From Flavobacteriaceae bacterium (lineage in GTDB: Bacteria > Bacteroidota > Bacteroidia > Flavobacteriales > Flavobacteriaceae): a DNA stretch of 7,186 bases. The position numbers were made by a program, and so were the translations under genes. The notes under the pieces were generated by a model. The model saw only the letters and a list, made by a program, of their open reading frames with translations, had not been told where the DNA came from and ran no database searches. The DNA lies in NCBI GenBank assembly GCA_030613745.1, contig JAUWLK010000138.1, positions 1-7,186 on the forward strand, in the 5' to 3' direction. Positions 1 through 6,339 of this stretch are shown here, in pieces. Each line of letters starts with the position of its first letter. Position 1 is the first letter of the stretch.

Positions 1-506
1 TTGGATTGACTTATTTTGAAAATAAGAAATCATTATTTCAAGCTAAAAATAGTTATGAAAAACAAAAACTATTGCCTGACATAAGTTTAAATTATTTTCA
101 AGGAACTAATTCAAATTTGAATTATAACCTAACTGGTTACCAGATAGGATTAAAAATACCCATACTTTTTAGCGGAAACGCTTCAAAAATAAAAGCATCA
201 AAAATAGCCCAAAAAATTGTTCAACATCAAGCTGAAGATTATAAAATTAAGTTAAATGCAAAACAAATTAAGTTGTTATCTCAATTGAGAAAGTATGAAG
301 AAGCTATTTCTTACTATGAAGAAGAAGGAAAAACCCTTTCAGAAGAAATTTTTAAAACAGCAAAATTTAGTTATAAAAATGGTGAAATTGACTTTTTCCA
401 ATATATTCAAAGTTTAGAAAATGCTTTTGAAATATTACTCACATATTTGGATAATTTGAATTTATACAATCAGACAGTTATTGAAACTAATTATTTAACA
501 CTATAA
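1..506 (+). CDS. TolC/CusC-type outer-membrane efflux domain, C-terminal part (5' end off the window)
   Basis: The reading frame is open to the left edge, so the apparent TTG start at 6 is only the first usable codon and the true start lies upstream. The visible 167 or so residues read as the last part of an outer-membrane efflux protein: a beta-strand segment (LLPDISLNYFQGTN, then YQIGLKIPILFSG) followed by a long charged alpha-helical hairpin ending in a YIQSLENAFEILLTYLDNLNLYNQTVIETNYLTL tail, typical of the TolC family. Such proteins form the trimeric channel that carries substrate of an RND pump across the outer membrane. The adaptor gene follows after 10 bp, so the two are co-transcribed. 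In many Bacteroidota CusA-type pumps a TolC domain is fused to the pump's C terminus, and this tail closely resembles what I remember of those; the window cannot separate a fusion from a stand-alone TolC. Family assignment is confident, substrate unknown (Cu/Ag or divalent metals are likely by context). Confidence 0.82.
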   Translation, partial: GLTYFENKKSLFQAKNSYEKQKLLPDISLNYFQGTNSNLNYNLTGYQIGLKIPILFSGNASKIKASKIAQKIVQHQAEDYKIKLNAKQIKLLSQLRKYEEAISYYEEEGKTLSEEIFKTAKFSYKNGEIDFFQYIQSLENAFEILLTYLDNLNLYNQTVIETNYLTL

Positions 507-516
507 AAATTTAAAA

Positions 517-1674
517 ATGAATTATTATATAAAATATACAATCACACTTTTATTAACATTTTTAATTTTAAGTTGTGGAAAATCAGGAAATCAATCAGAA
601 ATCACTAATAAATATTCTGGTAATGAAGTAATTAAAAATAATGAGGGCTTAATAGTTGTGTCAAAATCACAATTTGAAAGTGAAAAAATGAAGTTAGTAA
701 ATTTACAAGACCATTCTTTTCCTACATATATAAAAACTACAGGAATGATTGATGTACCACCAAATAGTAAGGCAATTATTAGTGCTTATATTGGGGGATA
801 TATTAAGAATTCACCTTTATTAATTGGTGATAAAGTGAAAAAAGGGCAAGCATTGGTTACAATTGAAAATCTTGAATTTATACAAATGCAACAAGAATAT
901 TTAGAAGTTTCTGAACAATTAACTTATTTAAAATCGGAATATGAACGTCAGAAAGAGTTATTTTCAGAAAAAATATCTTCTAAAAAAAGTTTTTTAAAGG
1001 CTGAAAGTGATTTCAAAAAAGCAAGTGCTATGTATAATGGTTTAAGTAAAAAATTACAAATGCTAAACATAAATCCTGCATCAGTTGAAAACGGAAACTT
1101 GACTTCTATTTCTAAAATATATTCACCTATAAGTGGCAGTATTACTGATGTTAATGTTAGTACAGGAACTCATGTATCACCATCCGATAAGATTATGGAA
1201 ATTGTAAACACAGAACATATTCATTTAGAATTAAAAGTATTTGAAAAAGATGTTTTAAAGTTAAAAAAAGGACAAAAAGTGATGTTCAGAATTCCAGAAT
1301 CTTCAAATGAAAACTATGTAGGTGAGATACATTTAATTGGAAAATCAATTGATGAAAACAGAACAGTTCAAGTGCATGCACACATTGATCATGAAATAAA
1401 ACACAATTTTATTGTTGGCATGTTTGTAGAAACAGATATTGTAATTGAAAATATCACATCTAAAGCTTTGCCAGAAAATGCATTTGTTGAAGTTGATAAT
1501 AAAAATTATGTATTAATGTTAAAATCATCAGATAATGATAATTACGCTTTTGTAAAAAAGGAATTAATTGTTGGTAAAACTTATAATGATTTTAAAGAAA
1601 TAAAAGACAGCAGTTTATTTAAAAGTAGTGATCAGTTTTTATTAGGAGCTTATCAACTAATTTCTGAAGAATAA
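517..1674 (+). CDS. RND efflux periplasmic adaptor lipoprotein (CusB/HlyD membrane-fusion family)
   Basis: A 385-residue membrane-fusion protein that would bridge the inner-membrane RND pump and the outer-membrane channel. Residues 1-20 form a lipoprotein signal: a hydrophobic stretch ending in the lipobox LILSC, with Cys20 as the predicted lipidated residue. The two halves of a lipoyl/barrel-sandwich domain are visible at about 86-119 (IGGYI...GDKVKKGQALVTIE) and 199-230 (YSPISGSITDVNVSTGTHV). They are separated by a Lys/Glu-rich coiled-coil hairpin at about 120-183. A beta-barrel domain (about 233-310) and a membrane-proximal domain (about 311-385) follow. Length is normal for the family. 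The ATG at 517 is chosen because it gives the complete signal peptide and lies 10 bp after the preceding stop; there is no Shine-Dalgarno, as usual in Bacteroidota. The absence of a Met/His-rich N-terminal metal site means CusB versus CzcB specificity cannot be called. Confidence 0.9.
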   Translation: MNYYIKYTITLLLTFLILSCGKSGNQSEITNKYSGNEVIKNNEGLIVVSKSQFESEKMKLVNLQDHSFPTYIKTTGMIDVPPNSKAIISAYIGGYIKNSPLLIGDKVKKGQALVTIENLEFIQMQQEYLEVSEQLTYLKSEYERQKELFSEKISSKKSFLKAESDFKKASAMYNGLSKKLQMLNINPASVENGNLTSISKIYSPISGSITDVNVSTGTHVSPSDKIMEIVNTEHIHLELKVFEKDVLKLKKGQKVMFRIPESSNENYVGEIHLIGKSIDENRTVQVHAHIDHEIKHNFIVGMFVETDIVIENITSKALPENAFVEVDNKNYVLMLKSSDNDNYAFVKKELIVGKTYNDFKEIKDSSLFKSSDQFLLGAYQLISEE

Positions 1675-1706
1675 AAATTATATTTAATTACTTTTTAACT
1701 GTTATT

Positions 1707-1738
1707 CTCGCGATCCCGATAGTTATCGGGGCCGGGAG
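1707..1738. terminator. GC-rich REP-like hairpin between convergent genes, likely bidirectional terminator
   Basis: The inner stem CCCGAT (1715-1720) and ATCGGG (1725-1730) closes a 4-nt AGTT loop. It is extended by outer arms CTCGCG (1707-1712) and CGGGAG (1733-1738), which pair except for one G-G mismatch. It stands out as a GC-rich island in very AT-rich DNA and lies in the 70-bp gap between two converging genes. Palindromes with a CCCGATA...TATCGGG core recur between genes in many Bacteroidota genomes, as I remember, so this may be a dispersed REP-like copy serving as a terminator for both strands. There is no long T tract directly after the stem on either strand, so termination is inferred from position and stem only. 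Confidence 0.6.
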
Positions 1739-1744
1739 TTCTTA

Positions 1745-2989
1745 TTAACTTTTTAGATTTAAACTACTAGGAAATTCAAACAATTCCAGATCAAAATAAG
1801 ATACTGAAGCAAGTAAATGGTCAAAGATATCAGCCATAATATACTCATAGTTTGCCCATCTTTTATCACTACTAAAAGCATAAATTTCAATAGGAAGTCC
1901 TTGTGATGTCGGAGGTAATTGTCTGGTCATAATCATCATATCACTATTGATAGCAGAATGATTATTTATATAAGAATCAATATACTTTCTAAAAACCCCA
2001 ATATTGGTAAGGTTTCTTCCATTTAGAAGTAATTCTTTATTGATATTATTTTCTTTATTATAGGAGTTTATTTTACCTTGGAAATTCACCAAATACTCTG
2101 AAATTAATTCAATATTTTTAAGTTTATCTATCTCATTATTAGATAAATATTTAATACTACTTAATTTTATAATTAAAGATCTTTTTATTCGTCTTCCATC
2201 AGATTCTGTCATTCCTCTCCAATTTTTAAAAGAATCAGAAATCAATGCATAAGTAGGAATTGTAGTAATGGTTTTATCAAAATTTTGAATCTTCACAGTT
2301 GCCAAATTGATTTCAATGACATCACCATCTGCACCATATTTTTCAAAGGTAATCCAGTCTCCAATTCGTACCATATCGTTAATTGAAACTTGTATACTGG
2401 CTACAAAACCCATTATTGTATCTTTAAAAATTAAAATAATTATTGCAGATGCTGCTCCTATTGTAGTTGCGAATTTTATAAATGTAATTCCTGTAATAAT
2501 TACAAAAATTGACATCAAACCAATTATCCAGGCAAATATCATAAATACTTGAATAAAGCTATCTATAGGCTTGTCTTTTAATCGGGATAAGGTTTTAAAA
2601 TAATCTTTTAAAGTATTTAATAAGCTTCTAATAATCCAAAGTGTTAAAATAACACCAAAGACTTCTAATCCTCTTTCTATAATATCTCCAGTGTATTTAA
2701 AGTCAGTAAACACTACTGGAATAAATTTTAAAGCAATGATTAGTGGAATGATATGGGCAATATTTCTGGGAACTTTATTTTTTACCAAATAATCATCAAA
2801 GCTAATTTTAGATTTTTCTGCAATTTGATTAAATATTTTTACTACTATTTTTCTGATAATAAAATCTATTATCCATAAAACAAGGACTAAAACTATAATT
2901 AAACCAGTTAAATTTAGTTTCTCAGCCAATGTTTCTGAAATACCTATTGAAACTAAGTAATTATATAACAAATGTGTAATACTATTCAT
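1745..2989 (-). CDS. ybdG: MscS-family mechanosensitive channel, YbdG-like
   Basis: A 414-residue inner-membrane channel expected to open under membrane tension and release osmolytes during hypo-osmotic shock. Predicted membrane segments lie at about 28-48, 77-94, 108-125, 143-167 and 172-197. The last is the pore-lining helix and is followed by the conserved MscS beta domain entry (VSINDMVRIGDWITF, 202-215). The C-terminal half carries the YbdG-type signature: NWRGMTESDGRRIKRS (256-271), GRNLTNIGVFRKY (324-336), MTRQLPPTSQGLPIEIYAF (354-372) and the terminal DIFDHLLA block. Length matches the roughly 415 residues of Escherichia coli YbdG. The start at 2989 gives the full N-terminal segment. 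It converges on the efflux adaptor gene, separated by the hairpin at 1707-1738, and diverges from the ATP-cone nuclease gene. It is probably a single-gene unit. No frameshift or missing block is visible. Confidence 0.93.
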   Translation of the reverse strand: MNSITHLLYNYLVSIGISETLAEKLNLTGLIIVLVLVLWIIDFIIRKIVVKIFNQIAEKSKISFDDYLVKNKVPRNIAHIIPLIIALKFIPVVFTDFKYTGDIIERGLEVFGVILTLWIIRSLLNTLKDYFKTLSRLKDKPIDSFIQVFMIFAWIIGLMSIFVIITGITFIKFATTIGAASAIIILIFKDTIMGFVASIQVSINDMVRIGDWITFEKYGADGDVIEINLATVKIQNFDKTITTIPTYALISDSFKNWRGMTESDGRRIKRSLIIKLSSIKYLSNNEIDKLKNIELISEYLVNFQGKINSYNKENNINKELLLNGRNLTNIGVFRKYIDSYINNHSAINSDMMIMTRQLPPTSQGLPIEIYAFSSDKRWANYEYIMADIFDHLLASVSYFDLELFEFPSSLNLKS

Positions 2990-3009
2990 AATTAGAAATA
3001 TTTATAATG

Positions 3010-3017
3010 CAAAAATA
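3010..3017 (-). promoter_or_regulatory. Candidate -7 box for the mechanosensitive channel gene
   Basis: On the minus strand the sequence reads TATTTTTG, matching the Bacteroidota -7 consensus TAnnTTTG, and it ends about 20 bp before the channel gene's ATG. The nearest upstream TTTG on that strand is 24 bp away, outside the usual 19-21 bp spacer, so the -33 element is weak or absent. The implied 5' leader is short. Confidence 0.35.
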
Positions 3018-3109
3018 CCAAGATTAATACAAATATTTAATCAAAATGCAGACTAACTTTATTGAAAAAAGTAAAATTTATAGATATGAATGCTATTAAC
3101 TAAATAACT

Positions 3110-3117
3110 TATATTTG
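3110..3117 (+). promoter_or_regulatory. Candidate -7 box for the ATP-cone nuclease gene
   Basis: TATATTTG matches the Bacteroidota -7 consensus TAnnTTTG exactly and sits 33 bp before the ATG at 3151, a sensible distance for a short leader. No TTG or TTTG lies 19-21 bp upstream, so only the -7 half is supported. The same octamer recurs at 4086 and 7096. Confidence 0.45.
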
Positions 3118-3150
3118 ATAGTACAAAATCCATCATAAATAAATTATAAA

Positions 3151-4002
3151 ATGAGTAATAAAATTAAAATTAAAAAATTCTCCGGAGCCATTGTAGATTT
3201 TGAGATAGATAAACTAATCAAATCTTTAAGAAATACAAAAGCAGATGAAGTGCTTATTCAAAATATTGCTAAAAAGGTACAAAATAAGCTTTATGATGGA
3301 ATTACCACCAAGCAAATTTATCAAATGGCATTTAAAATGTTAAAAAATAAAACAAGACCAGGTGCATCCAGATATAAGCTAAAAAAAGCAATAATGGAAC
3401 TAGGACCATCTGGTTTTCCTTTTGAAAGATATATTGGTAAAATATTGAGTTATGGAGGTTTTAAAACTGAAGTTGGTGTTATTGTTCAAGGATATTGTGT
3501 TAGCCATGAAGTTGATGTTGTAGCTATTAATAGCAAAAATCATTATATGGTTGAATGTAAATACCACAATAGGCAGGGTAGGGTCAACAACGTTAAAATT
3601 CCATTGTATATCCAATCAAGGTTTCTTGATATTAAAAAACAATGTAAAAAACAAGAACATGGTGAACACAATTTTCATCAAGGATGGATTTTTACCAATA
3701 CACGTTTTACACTTGATGCCATACAATATGCTGAATGCGCCGGACTCAAACTAGTTAGTTGGGATTACCCGGAAAATACAAGTCTAAGAGATAGAATTAA
3801 TAAATCAGGTTTATTTCCATTAACTGCACTAACTATTTTAACAAAAAATGAAAAATCCAGATTATTAGAAAAAGGTATTGTGCTTTGTAAAGAATTATAT
3901 GAAGATTCTAAACATTTAAATGAAATAGGTATAGATAAACCACGAATTAATAAAATATTGACTGATATAAAAGATTTATGTGATTTGTATAAGTCAAAAT
4001 AA
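3151..4002 (+). CDS. ATP-cone domain fused to an Mrr-like PD-(D/E)XK nuclease domain
   Basis: A 283-residue soluble protein with three visible parts. Residues 3-85 resemble an ATP-cone, the nucleotide-sensing module best known from ribonucleotide reductases and NrdR (KIKKFSGAIVDFEIDKLIKSL... through TRPGASRYKLKKAI). Residues 88-200 resemble a restriction-endonuclease-like Mrr fold: Glu92 in FERYIGKIL, Asp122 in HEVDVVA, and Glu135-x-Lys137 in MVECKYH form a complete PD-(D/E)XK active-site pattern, with a conserved-looking QSRF at 155-158. Residues 222-283 are a helical tail (LLEKGIVLCKELYED...GIDKPRINKIL) resembling a helix-hairpin-helix DNA-binding domain. Residue positions are from direct counting; domain limits are approximate. 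The protein probably binds a nucleotide and cuts or binds DNA, but its biological role is unknown. No methylase, helicase or specificity gene is adjacent, so it is not a normal restriction system here. Confidence 0.8.
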   Translation: MSNKIKIKKFSGAIVDFEIDKLIKSLRNTKADEVLIQNIAKKVQNKLYDGITTKQIYQMAFKMLKNKTRPGASRYKLKKAIMELGPSGFPFERYIGKILSYGGFKTEVGVIVQGYCVSHEVDVVAINSKNHYMVECKYHNRQGRVNNVKIPLYIQSRFLDIKKQCKKQEHGEHNFHQGWIFTNTRFTLDAIQYAECAGLKLVSWDYPENTSLRDRINKSGLFPLTALTILTKNEKSRLLEKGIVLCKELYEDSKHLNEIGIDKPRINKILTDIKDLCDLYKSK

Positions 4003-4007
4003 AAGTC

Positions 4008-4029
4008 TAAAATTAAAACAGTAATTTTA
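4008..4029 (+). terminator. AT-rich hairpin just after the nuclease gene, possible weak terminator
   Basis: TAAAATTA (4008-4015) and TAATTTTA (4022-4029) are perfect inverted arms around a 6-nt loop and begin 6 bp after the stop codon at 4002. The stem has no G-C pairs and there is no following T tract, so in DNA this AT-rich it could easily be chance. Position is the main support. Confidence 0.3.
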
Positions 4030-4085
4030 ACCAGATATAATAATGTAAAAATGATGTTATCCGAGGAAAATAATGGGATAATAGA

Positions 4086-4093
4086 TATATTTG
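4086..4093 (+). promoter_or_regulatory. Candidate -7 box for the Rossmann-fold protein gene
   Basis: TATATTTG is an exact TAnnTTTG match, 60 bp before the ATG at 4154. The region 19-21 bp upstream holds no TTG. An imperfect dyad TTATCC (4057-4062) / GGATAA (4076-4081) lies just upstream of the box and could be an operator, but this is speculative. Confidence 0.4.
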
Positions 4094-4108
4094 CTTTTAT
4101 ATAAGGAG

Positions 4109-4120
4109 TTGTAGGCTATT
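4109..4120 (+). repeat. Left copy of a 12-bp inverted repeat flanking the Rossmann-protein gene
   Basis: TTGTAGGCTATT lies 34 bp upstream of the ATG at 4154. Its inverted partner at 4892-4903 (AACAGCCTACAA) matches 11 of 12 positions, so the pair brackets one complete gene. It is possibly the scar of a mobile cassette; chance cannot be excluded. Confidence 0.35.
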
Positions 4121-4153
4121 GAAAAATTCATGCACAATTAATAAATTAACAAA

Positions 4154-4879
4154 ATGACAACATTAATAGTGGGTGCAAGCGGTACAACAGGAAAACAGTT
4201 GGTAGAACAATTGTTGAATATGGGACAAAAAGTCAAGGTGATAGTACGTCCCACTGGAAAAACAACTGACACTTGGAAGAATAATGACAAAATATCAATA
4301 ATCAAAGCCAATATCTCAGAGATTAGTGTGGATGAAATGATGAATTATTTGATTGATTGCCAGTCGGTAGCTTCTTGTCTTGGTCATAATATAACTTTGA
4401 AGGGTATTTTTGGGAAACCTAGAAAATTAGTAACTGATGCCATTAAATTGATTTGTATGGCAATTCAGAAGAATTCACCCGATAAACCAATCAAGTTTGT
4501 GTTGATGAACACAACTGGTAACAGAAACAGAGATTTAAATGAACACATTTCGATTGGAGAAAAACTAGTGATGGGGTTGATTCGATTACTTGTACCACCA
4601 CAATCAGACAATGAAAAAGCAGCAGACTTTTTAAGAGTGAACATTGGGCAAAAAAATAAATTAATTGATTGGGTAGCGGTACGACCAGATACATTAATTG
4701 ACGAAAACAACGTAACCGAATACGAGTTATATGCCTCACCTATAAGGAGTACACTTTTGAATCCGGGAAAAATTAGTCGAATAAATGTTGGTGATTTTAT
4801 GTCCAGGCTAATTGTAGAAAATGACTTGTGGAATAAATGGAAAGGGCAAATGCCAGTAATTTATAATAAAGAAACTTAG
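4154..4879 (+). CDS. NAD(P)-binding Rossmann-fold oxidoreductase-like protein (atypical SDR / NmrA-like)
   Basis: A 241-residue cytoplasmic protein. The N terminus is a classic dinucleotide-binding beta-alpha-beta unit: TLIVGASGTTGKQL with Gly7, Gly10 and Gly13 of GxxGxxG, then strand 2 ending in VKVIVRPTGK (27-36), where the Arg favours NADP. A later strand KFVLMNTTGN (114-123) and the VAVRPDTL block (174-181) are typical of atypical short-chain dehydrogenases that use NAD(P)H to sense redox state or reduce small molecules. No YxxxK catalytic pair is evident at the usual place, so a regulatory or non-classical catalytic role is possible. Length is normal and the frame is intact. The start gives the glycine motif at residue 7 as expected and has the A-rich leader of local genes. 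It appears monocistronic; an insertion sequence lies 47 bp downstream. Substrate unknown. Confidence 0.82.
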   Translation: MTTLIVGASGTTGKQLVEQLLNMGQKVKVIVRPTGKTTDTWKNNDKISIIKANISEISVDEMMNYLIDCQSVASCLGHNITLKGIFGKPRKLVTDAIKLICMAIQKNSPDKPIKFVLMNTTGNRNRDLNEHISIGEKLVMGLIRLLVPPQSDNEKAADFLRVNIGQKNKLIDWVAVRPDTLIDENNVTEYELYASPIRSTLLNPGKISRINVGDFMSRLIVENDLWNKWKGQMPVIYNKET

Positions 4880-4891
4880 TTGAATGAATAC

Positions 4892-4903
4892 AACAGCCTA
4901 CAA
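4892..4903 (-). repeat. Right copy of the 12-bp inverted repeat flanking the Rossmann-protein gene
   Basis: AACAGCCTACAA is the reverse complement of TTGTAGGCTGTT and matches the upstream copy at 4109-4120 in 11 of 12 positions. It begins 13 bp after the stop codon. Confidence 0.35.
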
Positions 4904-4926
4904 TTGAGTAGACGGCTCCATCCAAA

Positions 4927-4951
4927 GACACTATCCCGTAAAGTGTGTAAA
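4927..4951 (+). repeat. Left terminal inverted repeat of the IS256-family element
   Basis: Reads GACACTATCCCGTAAAGTGT followed by GTAAA. The 19-base inner part (4933-4951) matches the reverse complement of the right repeat at 18 of 19 positions; the outer six bases match at 2 of 6. Confidence 0.85.
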
Positions 4952-4958
4952 CTCAATT

Positions 4959-6176
4959 TCATAGGGTTCGATTTTTATTAAGTTGAATCCTATTTTCAAA
5001 TATAGTCAAAAACTGGTTTAAAATTACACCCCAGTTTTGAATAGGCATTGTCCATTTTTTTGTTATTTCACCAATGGCCAAAAACACTGATTTTTTTACT
5101 GCATCATCCGTTGGAAAAGAAAGTTTATTTCTTGTGTATTTTCTTATTTTTCCATTGAGATTTTCTATTAGATTTGTTGTGTAAATGATCTTTCTAATTT
5201 CAACAGGAAAATCTAAAAATGCAGTAAGCTCGTCCCAGTTCTTATACCAGGAATCTACGGCATAAGAGTACTTATCATTCCATTTGAGTTTAAAGTCTTT
5301 TAATGCAGCTTCAGCAGCTTCTACATTAGGAGCTGTATAGATATATTTCATATCCTTTGTAAAATCTTTTTTATCTTTCCAAACAACATATCTGGATGAG
5401 TTTCTAATTTGATGTACTACACAGATCTGTTTGGTTGATTCGGGAAAAACATTGGTAATTGTATCGGTAAAACCATTAAGATTATCCGTTACCGTTATCA
5501 ATATATCCTGAACTCCTCTGGTTTTTAAATCCGATAGAACAGACATCCAAAATGCTGCACTTTCATTCTTGCCCAACCACATTCCTAAAACTTCTTTTAA
5601 GCCGTCATTACGCAGCCCAACAGCAAGATAAATAGCCTTATTTACGACTCGTGAGTTTTCTCTAACCTTAAATACAATAGCATCCATCCAAACAATGAGA
5701 TAAACAGATTCCAATGGTCTGTTTTGCCATGCCAGTATATCTCCGGTAATCTTATCGGTTACTACTGAAATTACGGAAGTTGATACATTAAAACCGTATA
5801 ATTCATTCAATTGAGCTTCTATATCTGAGTTGCTCATCCCTTTGGCATAAAGTGATACTATCAGACTTTCAATACCTTCTGATAACTGACTTCGTTTAGG
5901 AACTATCTGAGGTTCAAATTCTGATTTTCTATCCCGTGGAACATGAATATCAAATTCTCCATGCTGGGTCTTGATCTTCTTCTTGCCATAGCCATTGCGT
6001 GCATTGTCCTGATCAGATCTCTTCTGATTCTTAGAATACCCCAGATGGGATTCGATCTCTCCTTGCAGCATGGTTTCTACTCCTCGTTTGTAGAGAGTAT
6101 CCATAAAATTGCCAAAATCTTTTGAGTCTTTAAATTGTTTTAAGAACTCACTGCTTAATAATTCTTCTTTTGTCAT
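4959..6176 (-). CDS. IS256-family transposase (Mutator-like DDE)
   Basis: A 405-residue transposase, full length for the family. The N-terminal region includes the conserved block GVETMLQGEIESHLGYSK (32-49) and the RNGYGKKKIKTQHGEFDIHVPRDR segment (60-83), which marks IS256 DNA-binding domains. Catalytic acidic residues are all present: Asp165 in VWMDAIVFKVR, Asp231 in VTDNLNGF and Glu338 in TTNLIENLNGKIRK. The C-x-x-H pair at Cys252/His255 (CVVHQIRNS) lies in the insertion domain. The protein cuts and joins DNA at the element's terminal repeats; IS256 elements move through an excised circle intermediate. The ATG at 6176 is directly preceded by TTTA at the base of an inverted repeat. There is no frameshift, so the element is probably still active or recently so. 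It is transcribed toward the Rossmann-protein gene, giving antisense to nothing but its own end. Confidence 0.95.
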   Translation of the reverse strand: MTKEELLSSEFLKQFKDSKDFGNFMDTLYKRGVETMLQGEIESHLGYSKNQKRSDQDNARNGYGKKKIKTQHGEFDIHVPRDRKSEFEPQIVPKRSQLSEGIESLIVSLYAKGMSNSDIEAQLNELYGFNVSTSVISVVTDKITGDILAWQNRPLESVYLIVWMDAIVFKVRENSRVVNKAIYLAVGLRNDGLKEVLGMWLGKNESAAFWMSVLSDLKTRGVQDILITVTDNLNGFTDTITNVFPESTKQICVVHQIRNSSRYVVWKDKKDFTKDMKYIYTAPNVEAAEAALKDFKLKWNDKYSYAVDSWYKNWDELTAFLDFPVEIRKIIYTTNLIENLNGKIRKYTRNKLSFPTDDAVKKSVFLAIGEITKKWTMPIQNWGVILNQFLTIFENRIQLNKNRTL

Positions 6177-6289
6177 TAAAGTGTGTTTTAAAAAGTTAAA
6201 AATAATTACTTCAAAAGTTATTTCCAGAATATTTTTTGCTTTTTAATTCAGCAAAATATTCCAGAATAACTTTTTATTTACACACTTTA
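6177..6289 (-). promoter_or_regulatory. Foldback leader of the transposase gene with two competing hairpins
   Basis: A TAAAGTGTGT copy at 6177-6186, immediately upstream of the transposase start, is the exact reverse complement of ACACACTTTA at 6280-6289 inside the right terminal repeat. The pairing continues inward as AAAAAGTTA (6190-6198) with TAACTTTTT (6267-6275). A second arm, AAAAGTTATT at 6213-6222, can pair instead with AATAACTTTT (6265-6274) and continue as AATATTTT (6228-6235) with AAAATATT (6253-6260). The two folds compete for the same right arm. A transcript entering from outside the IS would fold up to the start codon, while one starting inside the element would lack the right arm. 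Positions are seen directly; the regulatory role is inferred from the known foldback inhibition in other IS families. Confidence 0.55.
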
Positions 6290-6301
6290 CAGGATGTTAC
6301 C
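6277..6301 (-). repeat. Right terminal inverted repeat of the IS256-family element
   Basis: On the minus strand it reads GGTAACATCCTGTAAAGTGT followed by GTAAA, matching the left repeat through the ATCC(C/T)GTAAAGTGTGTAAA core. Confidence 0.85.
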
Positions 6302-6324
6302 ATAATCTTTAAACTATTAACTAA

Positions 6325-6339
6325 CTACACTGCGTGTAG
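6325..6339. repeat. Small perfect hairpin next to the IS right end
   Basis: CTACAC and GTGTAG flank a 3-nt TGC loop. It abuts the larger hairpin that starts at 6340, making a tandem pair 24 bp outside the IS end. Confidence 0.5.

Larger units (their letters stand above)
4927..6301 (-). mobile_element. Complete IS256-family insertion sequence, about 1375 bp
   Basis: The element is bounded by imperfect 25-bp terminal inverted repeats (4927-4951 and 6277-6301) that share the core ATCC(C/T)GTAAAGTGTGTAAA. It contains one intact DDE transposase gene filling almost the whole interior, as IS256 members do. The left repeat ends 7 bp from the transposase stop; the right end carries a 100-bp structured leader. 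The outermost 6 bp of the two repeats agree poorly (GACACT versus GGTAAC), so the exact ends may be off by a few bases. No 8-9 bp direct target duplication is visible next to either end (CATCCAAA on the left, ATAATCTT on the right). It lies directly downstream of the Rossmann-protein gene and separates it from the structured gene-free region. Confidence 0.88.

Noticed and set aside
2307..2552. An 81-codon plus-strand frame
   Set aside because: It lies wholly antisense inside the well-supported mechanosensitive channel gene.
3400..3754. Minus- and plus-strand frames of about 70 codons inside the nuclease gene
   Set aside because: Shadows of the ATP-cone nuclease coding sequence; its active-site frame is clearly the real one.
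4465..4739. Two overlapping minus-strand frames of about 80 codons
   Set aside because: Both are antisense shadows of the Rossmann-fold gene with no family-like sequence.
4902..4958. AATTGAGT outside and ACTCAATT inside the left IS end, an 8-bp inverted pair
   Set aside because: One arm is in flanking DNA and one in the element, with a 41-bp spacer; most likely coincidence in AT-rich sequence.
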